Source: CAYRIY01 sp964424335
Lineage (GTDB): Bacteria > Bacillota > Limnochordia > DTU080 > RSA5
Direction of reading: 5' to 3'
Length of the DNA: 30,387 bases
Assembly (NCBI GenBank): GCA_964424335.1
Contig: CAYRIY010000035.1
Span: 1-30,387 of the forward strand
Under the pieces are notes generated by a model. The model was not told the origin of the DNA, made no database searches, and saw only the letters and a list, made by a program, of their open reading frames with translations. This document shows, in pieces, positions 8,039 through 16,536 of the stretch. The position numbers and the translations under genes are program-made. How positions within the stretch are numbered: the stretch's first letter is position 1; each line of letters starts with the position of its first letter.

Positions 8039-9319
8039 ATGCAAAAGGAGGATGGATCGATCGTGGTACGTTTGGCAAGAAAGAATGGAATGTTGATCGT
8101 ATGCGCCGCGGCGCTGCTCGCCCTTTTGTTGACGTCCGCTGCCGGAGCGGTGACGTTGCGAGTAACCCTCGCAAGCGTCGATGAGCGAGTGCAAAGCGGC
8201 ACGGAGGCGCTCTTTAGACAGTTTACGGAGAAGACCGGCATCGATGTCGAGATTGTGAACACGTACGGCACCGACTTTGATCGCCTTGCTGTCGAGTTTA
8301 TCGGCGGGGTGGCCGCCGACGTGCTCCTTACGTGGAACCAGTTGCCCGATATGGCGATGCGCAACGGCATGTTCCTCGACCTAAGGCCGTACATCGAGCG
8401 GCATGGACGCTGGGATCTCCTCGCGGACTTCATTCCGGGCACGGTGGAAATGGCGACCCGAGACGGAGCGATCTACGGATTTCCGTTCTACTCCTCGTCG
8501 GGCGCGATGTTTTACAACGTCGACATGTTTCAGAGCGCGGGCGTCGCTCCTCCCGATCGGAACTGGACTTGGGAGGAATTCGCCGACCTTGCGGCTCGCC
8601 TGACGCGCCGCGGCGGCGACGGCATCACTGAAGTATACGGCGCCCACTCGACGCTTGGATGGCTCAATGTGTTGCCCTGGCTGTGGCAGGCGGGCGCCCA
8701 GGTCCATCCTGTAGACGATCCTGGCCGCGTCACGATGAATACGCCCGAGTCGATGACGGCGCTCGAGTTTCTTCAGGACCTGACGCAGCGCGAGATCATG
8801 ACGTGGGATTTCCGCATGTACCATTACGGCAACGCCGCGATGAGTCCGTCGGGATCGTGGGAGTTCCAGTTCCTCGACGGTTCGTTTGAGATCGGGGTTA
8901 CGTCGCTCCCGGTCGGTCCGGCAGGACGCGCCAACTTCACGAACACCGACATTCTCGCCATCAACGCCAACACCGAGCATCCGGACGAAGCATGGGCGTT
9001 CCTCGATTGGTTCTACACCACCGAGGTACAGGAGGAGTACCTGTACCTGCGAGGCAACCAACCGGCACGCATGTCCCTCGGCCTGGAGTGGATCGAGAGT
9101 GTCCGGCGCGCCAATCCGAACAAGTCGTTTAGCGGGCTCGAGGCGTTCATTGAGGATGCGTTGATCGCAAAGCCGCAGCCCTACTTTAGCGACGCCTCGG
9201 TGATTGCGAATCACATCATGCCTGCGATTCGCAGCATCATTATCGACGGGGCGCCTGCAGGCTCGACGCTCGAGGATATGTCTCGGGTGGCGACCAACTA
9301 CCTGCAGTCGCTGAACTGA
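8039..9319 (+). CDS. Sugar ABC transporter substrate-binding protein 1
   Basis: Periplasmic solute-binding protein of the MalE/SBP_bac_1 family, 426 residues. An N-terminal signal peptide has a basic start, a hydrophobic core (MLIVCAAALLALLLTSAAGA) and an Ala-x-Ala site without lipobox cysteine. The mature part shows typical family features, including WTWEEFADLAARLT, a FYSSSGAMFYNVDMF hinge region and the HPDEAWAFLDWF motif near the C-terminus. Two starts compete: ATG 8039 (AGGAG seven bases upstream) and GTG 8063 (AAAGGAGG eleven bases upstream, giving a shorter, more typical signal peptide). No permease or ATPase gene is adjacent. A strong terminator follows at 9395-9444. It is transcribed divergently from the glycoside hydrolase operon; the ligand is probably an oligosaccharide released from host glycans (inferred). 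Confidence 0.9.
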   Translation: MQKEDGSIVVRLARKNGMLIVCAAALLALLLTSAAGAVTLRVTLASVDERVQSGTEALFRQFTEKTGIDVEIVNTYGTDFDRLAVEFIGGVAADVLLTWNQLPDMAMRNGMFLDLRPYIERHGRWDLLADFIPGTVEMATRDGAIYGFPFYSSSGAMFYNVDMFQSAGVAPPDRNWTWEEFADLAARLTRRGGDGITEVYGAHSTLGWLNVLPWLWQAGAQVHPVDDPGRVTMNTPESMTALEFLQDLTQREIMTWDFRMYHYGNAAMSPSGSWEFQFLDGSFEIGVTSLPVGPAGRANFTNTDILAINANTEHPDEAWAFLDWFYTTEVQEEYLYLRGNQPARMSLGLEWIESVRRANPNKSFSGLEAFIEDALIAKPQPYFSDASVIANHIMPAIRSIIIDGAPAGSTLEDMSRVATNYLQSLN

Positions 9320-9626
9320 TGTCTAGCGGGCGCCCCTGCGGCGCTTAGTTCACCAGGTCACATAGCGAAGCGAGTTCGAGTTATTTCGAAACGAGAATGA
9401 GGCTGTACGCCCCAAGAAGGCGTGCGGCCTCATTCCTTTTTTTTAAGGGATCTTGGAGGAATTTCCAGCCATCGGCGAAACGTAATATGTATCATGCGCC
9501 CGGGCCAAGTTCCTTTGGGGTATTCTACCGAGTTTATGGGGTCGTGTGCTCGTTGTGGTCTGATGAATGGGAGGTGAGGTTCGGTCTCTAGTTCAAATGA
9601 TCATATGCTTGTGAGGAGGTAAGTAT
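9320..9626 (+). other. Intergenic region (307 bp): terminator and upstream region of the sialidase gene
   Basis: The first part carries the terminator at 9395-9444. The remainder is the presumed promoter region of the sialidase/binding-protein genes; it contains TGTGCTCG at 9545-9552, also present in two other upstream regions of the window, and the palindrome-like ATGATCATATG just before the ribosome-binding site. I see no gene and no clear -35/-10 pair. Confidence 0.5.
9395..9444 (+). terminator. Rho-independent terminator after binding-protein gene 1
   Basis: A 17-bp stem (GAATGAGG plus nine further pairs, two of them or three G-U) spans 9395-9411 and 9419-9435 with a seven-base loop, followed directly by a run of eight T at 9437-9444. 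It ends the transcript of the binding-protein gene and separates it from the sialidase gene. Confidence 0.92.
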
Positions 9627-10772
9627 TTGTCTCGCGATGCCTACGCAAACCCAGATGCTTGGGGGGCGGCCCGGCGCAAGCTTCTTTCCGCCGTGACCTT
9701 ACTCTGGGGCACGGCCGCGATCTCGCCGTTTTTGAGCCGGAAACCCAACCGATTGGAGGCGGCAAGTCCTCAAGCGATGTTTGAGCAAATCGACCTCTTT
9801 CAACGCGGAACCAACGGCTATCACACGTACCGGATTCCTGCCGTCGTCGTTTCGAGTCAAGGGACGCTTCTCGCCTTTTGTGAGGGGAGAAAGGAAAGCG
9901 CCGCCGATGACGGCGACATCGACCTCTTGCTCGTGCGGAGCTTTGATGGCGGGAAGACCTGGGGAGACGTGCAGCTCATCCACGATGCGGGTTCGCATAC
10001 TGCAGGAAATCCCGCTCCCGTCGTCGACCGCGATACGGGAGAGATCATCCTCCCGTTTTGCATCAACAACAACACCGTCTGGGTGACGAAAAGCAGTGAC
10101 GACGGCGCAACCTGGAGCACGCCAAGGGAGATCACCAAGGACGTAAAGCTCCCCGGATGGACCTGGTACGCCACGGGTCCGTGCCACGGGATTCAACTCA
10201 GCTCGGGGCGCCTGCTCATTCCGTGCGACCACAATGGGGCGTCCCACGTCATTTACAGCGATGACCACGGGGAGACGTGGAAACTGGGCGCCTCGGTGAT
10301 GGGCGGCACCAATGAGTCGGTGGCCGTCGAGACTGTCGACAAATTGGTCTACATCAATTGCCGGAACACCCGGAATAACGGAAAAACACATAGGGCCTAT
10401 GCGTGGAGCAGTGATGGAGGTGAGAGCTTTTCGAGTACGGAGTGGGCAAGCGAGCTCATCGAGCCGATTTGCCAGGCGAGCCTTGTCCGTCTGTCGACCA
10501 CGGCGACGCACGGCAAAAACCGGGTGCTTTTCTCCAACCCGGCGAGCCAGCGGCGCGAGCGGCTCACCGTTCGCTTGAGCTACGACGAGTGCAAGAGCTG
10601 GAACGCAGGACGAATCGTGCACTTTGGCCCAGCCGCTTACTCCGATTTGTGCGTACTGCCGGACGGCACGATCGGATGCTTTTACGAGCGGGGCGCACAC
10701 AGTCCATATGAGAAGCTGACGTTCGCCCGGTTTAACCTCGAGTGGTTGACGAACGGCGAGGATCGACTCTAG
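9627..10772 (+). CDS. Exo-alpha-sialidase (GH33-type), exported paralog
   Basis: Sialidase of 381 residues that removes terminal sialic acid. Visible hallmarks: the YRIP motif with Arg69; four Asp boxes (SFDGGKTW 105-112, SSDDGATW ~156-163, YSDDHGETW ~210-218, SSDGGESF ~261-268); Arg246 in NCRN and an Arg near 312-316 to complete the Arg triad; an acidic stretch around 93-99; and Tyr338 in AAYSDL as probable nucleophile with Glu230 or Glu235 as partner (assignments tentative). TTG start, supported by GAGGAGGT six bases upstream. About 50 extra N-terminal residues contain ARRKLLSAVTLLWGTA, a hydrophobic export segment with a twin-arginine-like start, absent from the second sialidase (14129-15202). 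It sits 24 bases upstream of binding-protein gene 2, so the two are probably co-expressed: sialidase outside, binding protein for the product. Confidence 0.92.
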   Translation: MSRDAYANPDAWGAARRKLLSAVTLLWGTAAISPFLSRKPNRLEAASPQAMFEQIDLFQRGTNGYHTYRIPAVVVSSQGTLLAFCEGRKESAADDGDIDLLLVRSFDGGKTWGDVQLIHDAGSHTAGNPAPVVDRDTGEIILPFCINNNTVWVTKSSDDGATWSTPREITKDVKLPGWTWYATGPCHGIQLSSGRLLIPCDHNGASHVIYSDDHGETWKLGASVMGGTNESVAVETVDKLVYINCRNTRNNGKTHRAYAWSSDGGESFSSTEWASELIEPICQASLVRLSTTATHGKNRVLFSNPASQRRERLTVRLSYDECKSWNAGRIVHFGPAAYSDLCVLPDGTIGCFYERGAHSPYEKLTFARFNLEWLTNGEDRL

Positions 10773-10796
10773 AGGATCAAATACAAAGGAGGAATC

Positions 10797-12059
10797 GTGT
10801 TGAGCAAGACAGTGCGGCGTCTGTTGCCGGTGTTGGTTTTGTTGATCGTTTCTGCCGTCGCCCATGCCCAAACGGTCGAGCTGCGCATTTGGGCTTGGAC
10901 GCCGGGAGGCTTAAACGGAGACATCTTCGCACGCTACTTAGATCAATTTCACGCCGAGCATCCGAACATTCGCGTCGTCGTCGAGCGAGGGTCCAATGAA
11001 GGCGCGCTTCTCGTCGCATACGCAGGAGGTGCGGCGCCCGACTTGATTCAAGGAGTCGGCCCATGGGCGACGGCGCTTGGTCCGCGGGGCGTCCTCCTGC
11101 CGCTCGATGCGTACATAGATGGTCCCGCGGGCTTTCCCCGCGATGCATTTGTCGATGACCTATGGTCTTTTAGCACGGTAGGCGGAAAGACGTATCAGCT
11201 CGCGGTCGACAGCAACGAGCGAGCGCTCTACGTCTCGACCGACGCCGCCGAGAGCTCGGGCCTCGATCCCAACGCTCCGATGAGGGACTGGAACGACCTG
11301 CTCGACTGGGCTCGCAAGATGACGCTGCGAAACGGCGACGAGACCAGTCGCTGGGGATTTGACATGCACCAGGAGAACGGCGGCAACCGCTGGCACTGGG
11401 TTTGGCTCAACGACGGCGAACTGTTTAGCGAAGATAAGAGCCGGGCTACCTTTGACCACCCCAATACGGTTGAGGCGCTGCAGTGGGCGTCGGAGATGGT
11501 CAACACGTACCGGGTGTCGCCCGCGCCGGGGATGCTCCAGGGGAGCAGCCGCGCCAATTTCCGCTCCGGCAACTACGGCATGATCGTGACGGCGTCTTCG
11601 TTTATCACGGAGCTCCAACAGGACGGCATGCGGTTTGTAACCAAGCCGGGTCCGCCGGGGCCGGGTAAGGAAGGTGGCCGCTTTTCCGGCGCTACCTCGA
11701 GCATGCTGGGAATCGTCAGCACGACGGAGCACCCCGACGAAGCCTGGACGTTCCTGCGTTGGCTTGTTTACGAGCAAGGCCTCTCCTTTGCCGGGGATCG
11801 GGGAGGAATTCCGTACCTCGTTGATGGATTGCGTTCGGAGAAGTACCAATCGCAACCGTGGAACGCCTTTGCCGAATCGATCATGACCTACAATCCCCGC
11901 AACGCCTACATGTCGGGCGTGTCTGAGAGTGACTGGCTGCCGCAGTTTCAGGCGGCATGGGATGCCGTGATCCGGGGTGAGCAGGGCGCAAACGTCGTGT
12001 TGGAGCAGGCTCAGGAGTCGGTCAACGCCCGCCTTGCCGAGCTCGCGGCGGGCAACTAA
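10797..12059 (+). CDS. Sugar ABC transporter substrate-binding protein 2
   Basis: SBP_bac_1-family periplasmic binding protein, 420 residues. GTG start with AAAGGAGG immediately upstream (10785-10792). The signal peptide (SKTVRRLLPVLVLLIVSAVA) ends in AHA, with no lipobox. The mature protein begins QTVELRIWAWTPGG and shows the family's HPDEAWTFLRWL motif near residue 312. It follows the exported sialidase by 24 bases and precedes nanA, so sialic acid or a sialylated oligosaccharide is the most likely ligand (inference). No permease gene accompanies it. Confidence 0.92.
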   Translation: MLSKTVRRLLPVLVLLIVSAVAHAQTVELRIWAWTPGGLNGDIFARYLDQFHAEHPNIRVVVERGSNEGALLVAYAGGAAPDLIQGVGPWATALGPRGVLLPLDAYIDGPAGFPRDAFVDDLWSFSTVGGKTYQLAVDSNERALYVSTDAAESSGLDPNAPMRDWNDLLDWARKMTLRNGDETSRWGFDMHQENGGNRWHWVWLNDGELFSEDKSRATFDHPNTVEALQWASEMVNTYRVSPAPGMLQGSSRANFRSGNYGMIVTASSFITELQQDGMRFVTKPGPPGPGKEGGRFSGATSSMLGIVSTTEHPDEAWTFLRWLVYEQGLSFAGDRGGIPYLVDGLRSEKYQSQPWNAFAESIMTYNPRNAYMSGVSESDWLPQFQAAWDAVIRGEQGANVVLEQAQESVNARLAELAAGN

Positions 12060-12369
12060 AGACGCATCAATCAACGCAAATAGAAGAGACTACAGCCCCA
12101 AGAGCGTCTGATTCGCGCTCTTGGGGCGCCCCCGACAACTCGAGGTCGGCGCCCGAACTTCGCTACCTCAGACACTTCCGACTTTGTCAAGCCGTCCGCA
12201 TGCGGGATCTACAACTAGGCCGATTGTGCTTGGCCGAGCATTTCTCCGGTTCCGATGAGAAGTTGCTCCCGATTCTGGGCGGAGGATGACGTTTAGATTT
12301 TGAGCAGGCTTTGAAAGAGCAGTGCATGTCGACAAATCGAAGCTCACTTTGAAAGGAAGCGCTGGCCCC
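12060..12369 (+). other. Intergenic region (310 bp): hairpin and leader of nanA
   Basis: It contains the stem-loop at 12095-12127, then about 240 bases without a credible gene leading to nanA. TTGTCA at 12184 lacks a good -10 partner. I see no other clear signal. Confidence 0.4.
12095..12127 (+). terminator. Stem-loop after binding-protein gene 2
   Basis: A perfect 12-bp stem (GCCCCAAGAGCG with its complement, 12095-12106 and 12116-12127) and a nine-base loop lie 36 bases after the stop codon. No T run follows (GCCCCC instead), so it may terminate inefficiently or protect the 3' end of the upstream message. Confidence 0.6.
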
Positions 12370-13299
12370 ATGAATCATCAATCACCAAAGCTTACCGGGC
12401 TGATCGCCGCCCCGTTTACGCCCATGATGGAGAACGGCGACGTAAACCTGGCGATGATCGATCGCCTTGCAAAACGTCTGATCGAGGACGGCGTCGCGGG
12501 AGCGTTTGTTTGCGGGACCACGGGCGAAAGTCTCTCGCTCACGGTGGAGGAAAGGAAAGCCGTAGCCAAAGAGTGGCGCGAGCGAGCGGGCGACCGCTTG
12601 AAGGTTATCGTGCATGTCGGCCACACGAGCCAGCGGGACGCCGCTCGGCTTGCGGCGCACGCCGCAGAGATCGGAGCCGACGCCGTCGGCGCGATGCCGC
12701 CCTCGTTCTTTCGTCCTGCGGGCGTGAGGGAGCTCGTCGATTGGTGCGCCGGCGTCGCCGAAGCGGCGCCAGACGTGCCCTTCTACTATTACCATATTCC
12801 CAGCATGACCGGGGTTACGCTGTCGATGACGGAGTTTCTTGCGGTCGCCGGGGAGCGAATTCCAAACCTTGCAGGCATCAAGTTTACGAGCGAGGACCTG
12901 ATGGAGTACGCTGCCTGCCTCAGATTTGATGGCGGCCGGTACAACATCCTGTTTGGCCGCGATGAGATCCTCCTTGCCGCGCTGGCGCTCGGCTCCCCGG
13001 GCGCTGTGGGCAGCACCTACAATTACGCAGCGCCGATCTATCACGACGTGATCCGGGCCTATAAAGCAGGCGATATGGCGGCGGCCCAGGCGGCCCAAGA
13101 CAAGTCGATAAGGCTCGTGCAGGCGTTTGCGCAATACGGCGGCCTGGCGGCGCAAAAGGCGATCATGAAATGGACCGGCATCGATTGCGGCGGGGTGCGG
13201 CTCCCATTGCGGAACTTGTCGGAGGACGCGCTCCATGAGCTGCGCGGCAAGATCGAAGCTCTAGGATTTATCCCGCTCGCAGCAAGCGCAGTGGGGTGA
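12370..13299 (+). CDS. nanA: N-acetylneuraminate lyase
   Basis: Class I aldolase of the DapA/NanA family, 309 residues. It cleaves N-acetylneuraminate to N-acetylmannosamine and pyruvate in the cytoplasm. Visible: the carboxylate-binding GTTGES motif (49-54), Tyr141 in YYYHIPSMTGV and the Schiff-base lysine Lys171 in GIKFTSED. The YYYHIP and TGV pattern and absence of the dihydrodipicolinate-synthase active-site pattern favour the lyase, as does the sialidase context. ATG 12370 with AAGGAAG ten bases upstream is chosen over an upstream in-frame start at 12322. It converges on the GDPD gene, sharing a hairpin at 13310-13337. The next steps (NanK, NanE, NagA, NagB) are not in the window. Confidence 0.9.
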   Translation: MNHQSPKLTGLIAAPFTPMMENGDVNLAMIDRLAKRLIEDGVAGAFVCGTTGESLSLTVEERKAVAKEWRERAGDRLKVIVHVGHTSQRDAARLAAHAAEIGADAVGAMPPSFFRPAGVRELVDWCAGVAEAAPDVPFYYYHIPSMTGVTLSMTEFLAVAGERIPNLAGIKFTSEDLMEYAACLRFDGGRYNILFGRDEILLAALALGSPGAVGSTYNYAAPIYHDVIRAYKAGDMAAAQAAQDKSIRLVQAFAQYGGLAAQKAIMKWTGIDCGGVRLPLRNLSEDALHELRGKIEALGFIPLAASAVG

Positions 13300-13309
13300 T
13301 CGCCGCTCG

Positions 13310-13337
13310 TTCGGCCGGGGCGTCAACCCCGGCCGAA
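13310..13337. terminator. Hairpin shared by convergent nanA and GDPD genes
   Basis: A perfect 11-bp stem (TTCGGCCGGGG and complement, 13310-13320 and 13327-13337) with loop CGTCAA. The stop codon of the minus-strand GDPD gene lies in the loop, and one arm encodes its last residues. It could end transcription from both sides, though there is no T run on either side. Confidence 0.55.
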
Positions 13338-14063
13338 GTGTCGTAACAGCTCGTCGGGAACGTCCGTAATGAGGCCGGTCACGCCTGCTTCGGCGAGCTC
13401 GTCGGCGTGCTGGGTGGAGTTGATCGTCCAGACGTTTACCGCAAGGCCCGCTTCTTTTGCCCCGGCCACCAATCGCTCCATCCCCGGTTGGCGTCTTGGG
13501 TGCAAGGCAGCGCAGCCAAACCCCTTGGCGTACTCCCATGGCTTGTAAAGCTGCGTCGTGTAAAGGATCGCCGTCTTGATCTCCGGAGCGATTCGCGTCG
13601 TCTCTGCGAGCGAGTAGTGGTTAAATGAGCTGATCAGCACTTGCTCGCTCAAGCCGTACGACCGGATGAGGTCGACGACCGCCTTTTCGATGCCGGGGTA
13701 CGGGACCCCGGATGTCTTGAGCTCTACATTGATGATCCCGTTCCACGCCGTGTCGCGGACGAGGTCAAATACGGCCGCGAGCGTCGGCAGGGGCTCTCCG
13801 GCGTATTTGGGAGCAAACCAACCTCCGGCGTCGAGCTCTGAGAGCTCGGCGAGGGTGTGATCCGCGACCGGGCCGGAACCGTTTGTCGTGCGGTCGAGCT
13901 TTTCATCGTGAATGACGACGACGTGGCCGTCCTTAGAGAGCTGAACGTCGAGCTCGATCCCGTCGGCGCCGACCTCGATGGCGGCGCGAAATGCGGCAAG
14001 GGTGTTCTCGGGCGCAAGCGCGGACCAGCCGCGATGTGCGATGATCTTCGGTGTTTGCGACAA
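13323..14063 (-). CDS. Glycerophosphodiester phosphodiesterase
   Basis: GDPD-family enzyme (UgpQ-like) that hydrolyses glycerophosphodiesters to glycerol 3-phosphate and an alcohol. Active-site residues are all visible: His10-Arg11 (IIAHRGW), Glu19 (PENT), Glu37 and Asp39 (GIELDVQ), His52 (VIHD), then NVELKTSG in the second half. I place the start at TTG 14063, which has GGGAGGT eight bases upstream and yields 246 residues, the normal length. The frame is open to 14321, but that would overlap the sialidase gene by almost 200 bases and add atypical sequence. No signal peptide: cytoplasmic. It is third in the minus-strand group of binding protein 3 and sialidase 2. Why a GDPD belongs with sialidase is unclear; a substrate with a phosphodiester-linked glycan is possible. 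Confidence 0.88.
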   Translation of the reverse strand: MSQTPKIIAHRGWSALAPENTLAAFRAAIEVGADGIELDVQLSKDGHVVVIHDEKLDRTTNGSGPVADHTLAELSELDAGGWFAPKYAGEPLPTLAAVFDLVRDTAWNGIINVELKTSGVPYPGIEKAVVDLIRSYGLSEQVLISSFNHYSLAETTRIAPEIKTAILYTTQLYKPWEYAKGFGCAALHPRRQPGMERLVAGAKEAGLAVNVWTINSTQHADELAEAGVTGLITDVPDELLRHFGRG

Positions 14064-14128
14064 TTCGTTCGACCTCCCAGAGCGCGAAATTCGCCGAGAG
14101 ATTTGGTCGACCTGCAAAGCATTCCGCC

Positions 14129-15202
14129 CTACACCCGTGACAGGCTGTCCGCTCCGTCCGTTAGCCATGCCAAATCGAATCGCGCCAAGGTCAGTCGCTC
14201 GTATGGACCCTGCTCGCCGCGCTCGTAGAGACAGCAAATCTCCATGTTGTTTGTGATACATAGATCCGAGTAGGCAGCCGGCCCGGCGTGCAGCACTCGC
14301 CCCTCGTTCCACGTGCCGCATTCGTCATACGACAAGCGCACGGTAAGCCGCTCGCGCTCTGTGCTCGCCGGATTGGAGAACAAGATTCGGTTTTTGCCAT
14401 GCGTCGCCCGATCCGTAAATCGAATCATGCTGGCTTGGCAAATTGGTTCGATCAACTGGTCAACCCAGCCGAACTCACTGAACGAGTCGCCGTGATCCGT
14501 GCTCACCGCGTATGCCCGCCGTTTTTCGCCGCGGTAGTTTCGACAGTTGATATAAACCGAACCGTCCTCGCGCTCCACCGCGACTGACTCGTTCGTTCCA
14601 TCGGGCACAATCCCGCCGATGTGCCACGACTCGCCATGGTCATCACTGAATATGACATGAGCGTGATAAGGGTCGCGCCGGCGGTCGAAATGTACGCCGA
14701 CCATATGGTCACAAGGAATGAGCAGTCGGCCGTTTGTTAGTTGAATGCCATGGCACGGCCCGGTGGCATACCAGGTCCAGTTGGGACGTTTGACGTCTGC
14801 TGTAATCTCCTTGGGCGTCGCCCAAGTCAAGCCCTCGTCTCTCGAATGGGTCACCCAAACGGTGCGCGGCGCTTGGCCCGCGGTGATTTTGCCCTCGCCG
14901 CCGTCACCCTCGTTCTTACAGAACGTCAACCAGATCGTGCCCGTCTCTCGGTCGAGCACCGGAGCCGGATTGCCGACGGTGTGCGGCGGATCGCTCGCAA
15001 CCACCTGGACGGGACCCCATGTGTGGCCGTTGTCGAAACTTCGTCGAAGCAACAGGTCGATGTGGCCGGCATCGCCGGACCCGTGCTTTCGCCCTTCGCA
15101 GAAAGCAAGGATCGCGCCTTTGGCGGTCGTAAGCAGCGCTGGAATGCGGTAGGTGTGGTAACCGCCCTCGCCTGCGGTGAAAAGGTCGTGCTGAATGAAC
15201 AC
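14129..15202 (-). CDS. Exo-alpha-sialidase (GH33-type), cytoplasmic paralog
   Basis: 357-residue sialidase, clearly a paralog of the protein at 9627-10772 over the whole catalytic domain, sharing stretches such as WTWYATGPCHGIQL and QASxxR. Hallmarks: YRIP with Arg19, Asp boxes SFDNGHTW, SRDEGLTW, FSDDHGESW and STDHGDSF, NCRN arginine and the AAYSDL tyrosine. It has two insertions relative to its paralog, an EGDGGEGKITAGQAPR segment and a VGVHFDRRRDPYHA segment. GTG 15202 with GGGAG nine bases upstream gives an N-terminus starting directly at the propeller (MFIQHDLFTAGEGG); the frame runs to 15265 but adds only an Arg-rich, non-signal stretch. No signal peptide, so probably cytoplasmic. It lies 77 bases behind binding protein 3 and 65 bases ahead of the GDPD gene. 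Confidence 0.9.
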   Translation of the reverse strand: MFIQHDLFTAGEGGYHTYRIPALLTTAKGAILAFCEGRKHGSGDAGHIDLLLRRSFDNGHTWGPVQVVASDPPHTVGNPAPVLDRETGTIWLTFCKNEGDGGEGKITAGQAPRTVWVTHSRDEGLTWATPKEITADVKRPNWTWYATGPCHGIQLTNGRLLIPCDHMVGVHFDRRRDPYHAHVIFSDDHGESWHIGGIVPDGTNESVAVEREDGSVYINCRNYRGEKRRAYAVSTDHGDSFSEFGWVDQLIEPICQASMIRFTDRATHGKNRILFSNPASTERERLTVRLSYDECGTWNEGRVLHAGPAAYSDLCITNNMEICCLYERGEQGPYERLTLARFDLAWLTDGADSLSRV

Positions 15203-15235
15203 GGTCCGTGACTCCCTACTGTTTGGGCAGACGGC

Positions 15236-15255
15236 GGCGGCGTCGCGGCGCCGCC
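15236..15255 (-). other. GC hairpin between binding-protein 3 and sialidase 2 genes
   Basis: A seven-pair G+C stem (15236-15242 with 15249-15255) and a six-base loop sit in the 77-base gap. Without a T run it is more likely an RNA-stabilising or partly terminating element that raises binding-protein over enzyme expression, as seen in other transport operons. Function inferred only. Confidence 0.3.
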
Positions 15256-15279
15256 TCGTCCGCACCGTATTGATTTGTC

Positions 15280-16536
15280 CTAGTACTCCAATTGTCGGCT
15301 AAGCCGGTCTTCGATCTCTTTCAAAATGGCAGGATGGACGTCGCCGTTACGCCTGGCTCGTGTCACGGATTCGGAAAGGTACGTGTTCCACATCGCCCAG
15401 CCATCGGCGAACCAAAACTGCGTCGGCAATCCGTAGTTGGCGGTGAAGTCCCAGACCATTTGGTTCTCGGGGACAAACCGCTCAGGGAACTGTTCCAACT
15501 GACCAAATCGGCCACGGGCCTCTACTTCCCAGCGGGCAGCGATCAGTTCTCGCAGGAAGGTCCAGGCGGCTTCGGGGTGCTGGGTCTCACTGCTTATGCC
15601 AATGGTATCGCCCCAAACCCAAGTGGATGGATGTGACGCCCCGATTCCGATCGGCATGACGCCGGCGCTCCATTCGCCGTCGGGCAAGTCCGCCCAAGTT
15701 GTGCGTGGCAACCAACTGCCGTCAAGGAACATCGCTACCGTGCCTTTTTCAAAGCCGCCACGGCCGCCGCCTGCCTGCCCTTGTGCGGGTGTGACGCCGT
15801 GCACGTGGACGAGATCTTGAAAGGCGAGGACCGCCCCGGCGCCGGCGCTGCTGGCAAAGTCAAACCGGCGCTGTTCTGCGTCGTACCAGCGGGCGCCGAA
15901 TGTATGCAGCAGAGCCGCCATGCGGGATTCGGACTGGATGTCGAAGCCCCAAATTTGCGTCTGGCCATCGCTGTCTCGCCGCGTCGTGCCGCGGGCGGCT
16001 TCGACGAATTGGTCCCAATCCCAAGCTTGGGCTGTCGTTTGGGGCGGGTGGGGGACGCCGGCCTCATCAAAAATACGTGGGTTGTAATAGAAGACGACAT
16101 GCTGCATCGCGCCAAGTCCTGTTGCGACGGACAGCGAATACAGTTTTCCGTCCAACTCACCCCGCTGCCTCGTAAGTGGGTGCATGACATCAGCTAAGTA
16201 AGGGTCTCTCTGCAAAAAACTATCCAAGTTGAGCAGCGCCCCCGAGGACATGAACGCGTACAGCGCAGGATCCTGCAGCCCCATGACGTCGGGCTGCAGG
16301 TCGGCTGCGATCCGTACCAGGAGGGCATCAGTCCAGCCGGACTCGTACTCGACGCGAATCTGCCCGGCGTATTTTTCGTTGAAGCGTTCGACGACGGGGC
16401 GATCGATCTCCGGATGGGCGCCGCCTAGCCCAAAGAATCGGATTACGACCTCTTCTCCAGACGCGCTCGCGGCGGTTGCCGTGAGTAACGCCAGCAATGT
16501 GACTAAAATACACGTTCCGTTTGAATTGCGCAGCAT
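15280..16536 (-). CDS. Sugar ABC transporter substrate-binding protein 3
   Basis: SBP_bac_1-family binding protein, 418 residues, ATG at 16536 with a perfect AAGGAGG upstream. The signal peptide has the core CILVTLLALLTATAASA and is cleaved near ASA; Cys9 is at the start of the core, not in a lipobox. Mature features: EIDRPVVERFNEKYAG, a HPEAAWTFLRELI motif near residue 325 and a glycine-rich QAGGGRGGFEKG loop around 270. First gene of a minus-strand group with sialidase 2 and GDPD, so probably it delivers the sialylated substrate of the intracellular sialidase (inference). No permease is adjacent. Confidence 0.92.
   Translation of the reverse strand: MLRNSNGTCILVTLLALLTATAASASGEEVVIRFFGLGGAHPEIDRPVVERFNEKYAGQIRVEYESGWTDALLVRIAADLQPDVMGLQDPALYAFMSSGALLNLDSFLQRDPYLADVMHPLTRQRGELDGKLYSLSVATGLGAMQHVVFYYNPRIFDEAGVPHPPQTTAQAWDWDQFVEAARGTTRRDSDGQTQIWGFDIQSESRMAALLHTFGARWYDAEQRRFDFASSAGAGAVLAFQDLVHVHGVTPAQGQAGGGRGGFEKGTVAMFLDGSWLPRTTWADLPDGEWSAGVMPIGIGASHPSTWVWGDTIGISSETQHPEAAWTFLRELIAARWEVEARGRFGQLEQFPERFVPENQMVWDFTANYGLPTQFWFADGWAMWNTYLSESVTRARRNGDVHPAILKEIEDRLSRQLEY

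Noticed and set aside
14064..14321. N-terminal extension of the GDPD gene into the sialidase gene
   Set aside because: The extension overlaps the well-supported 3' end of sialidase 2, whereas TTG 14063 has a strong ribosome-binding site and gives normal GDPD length.
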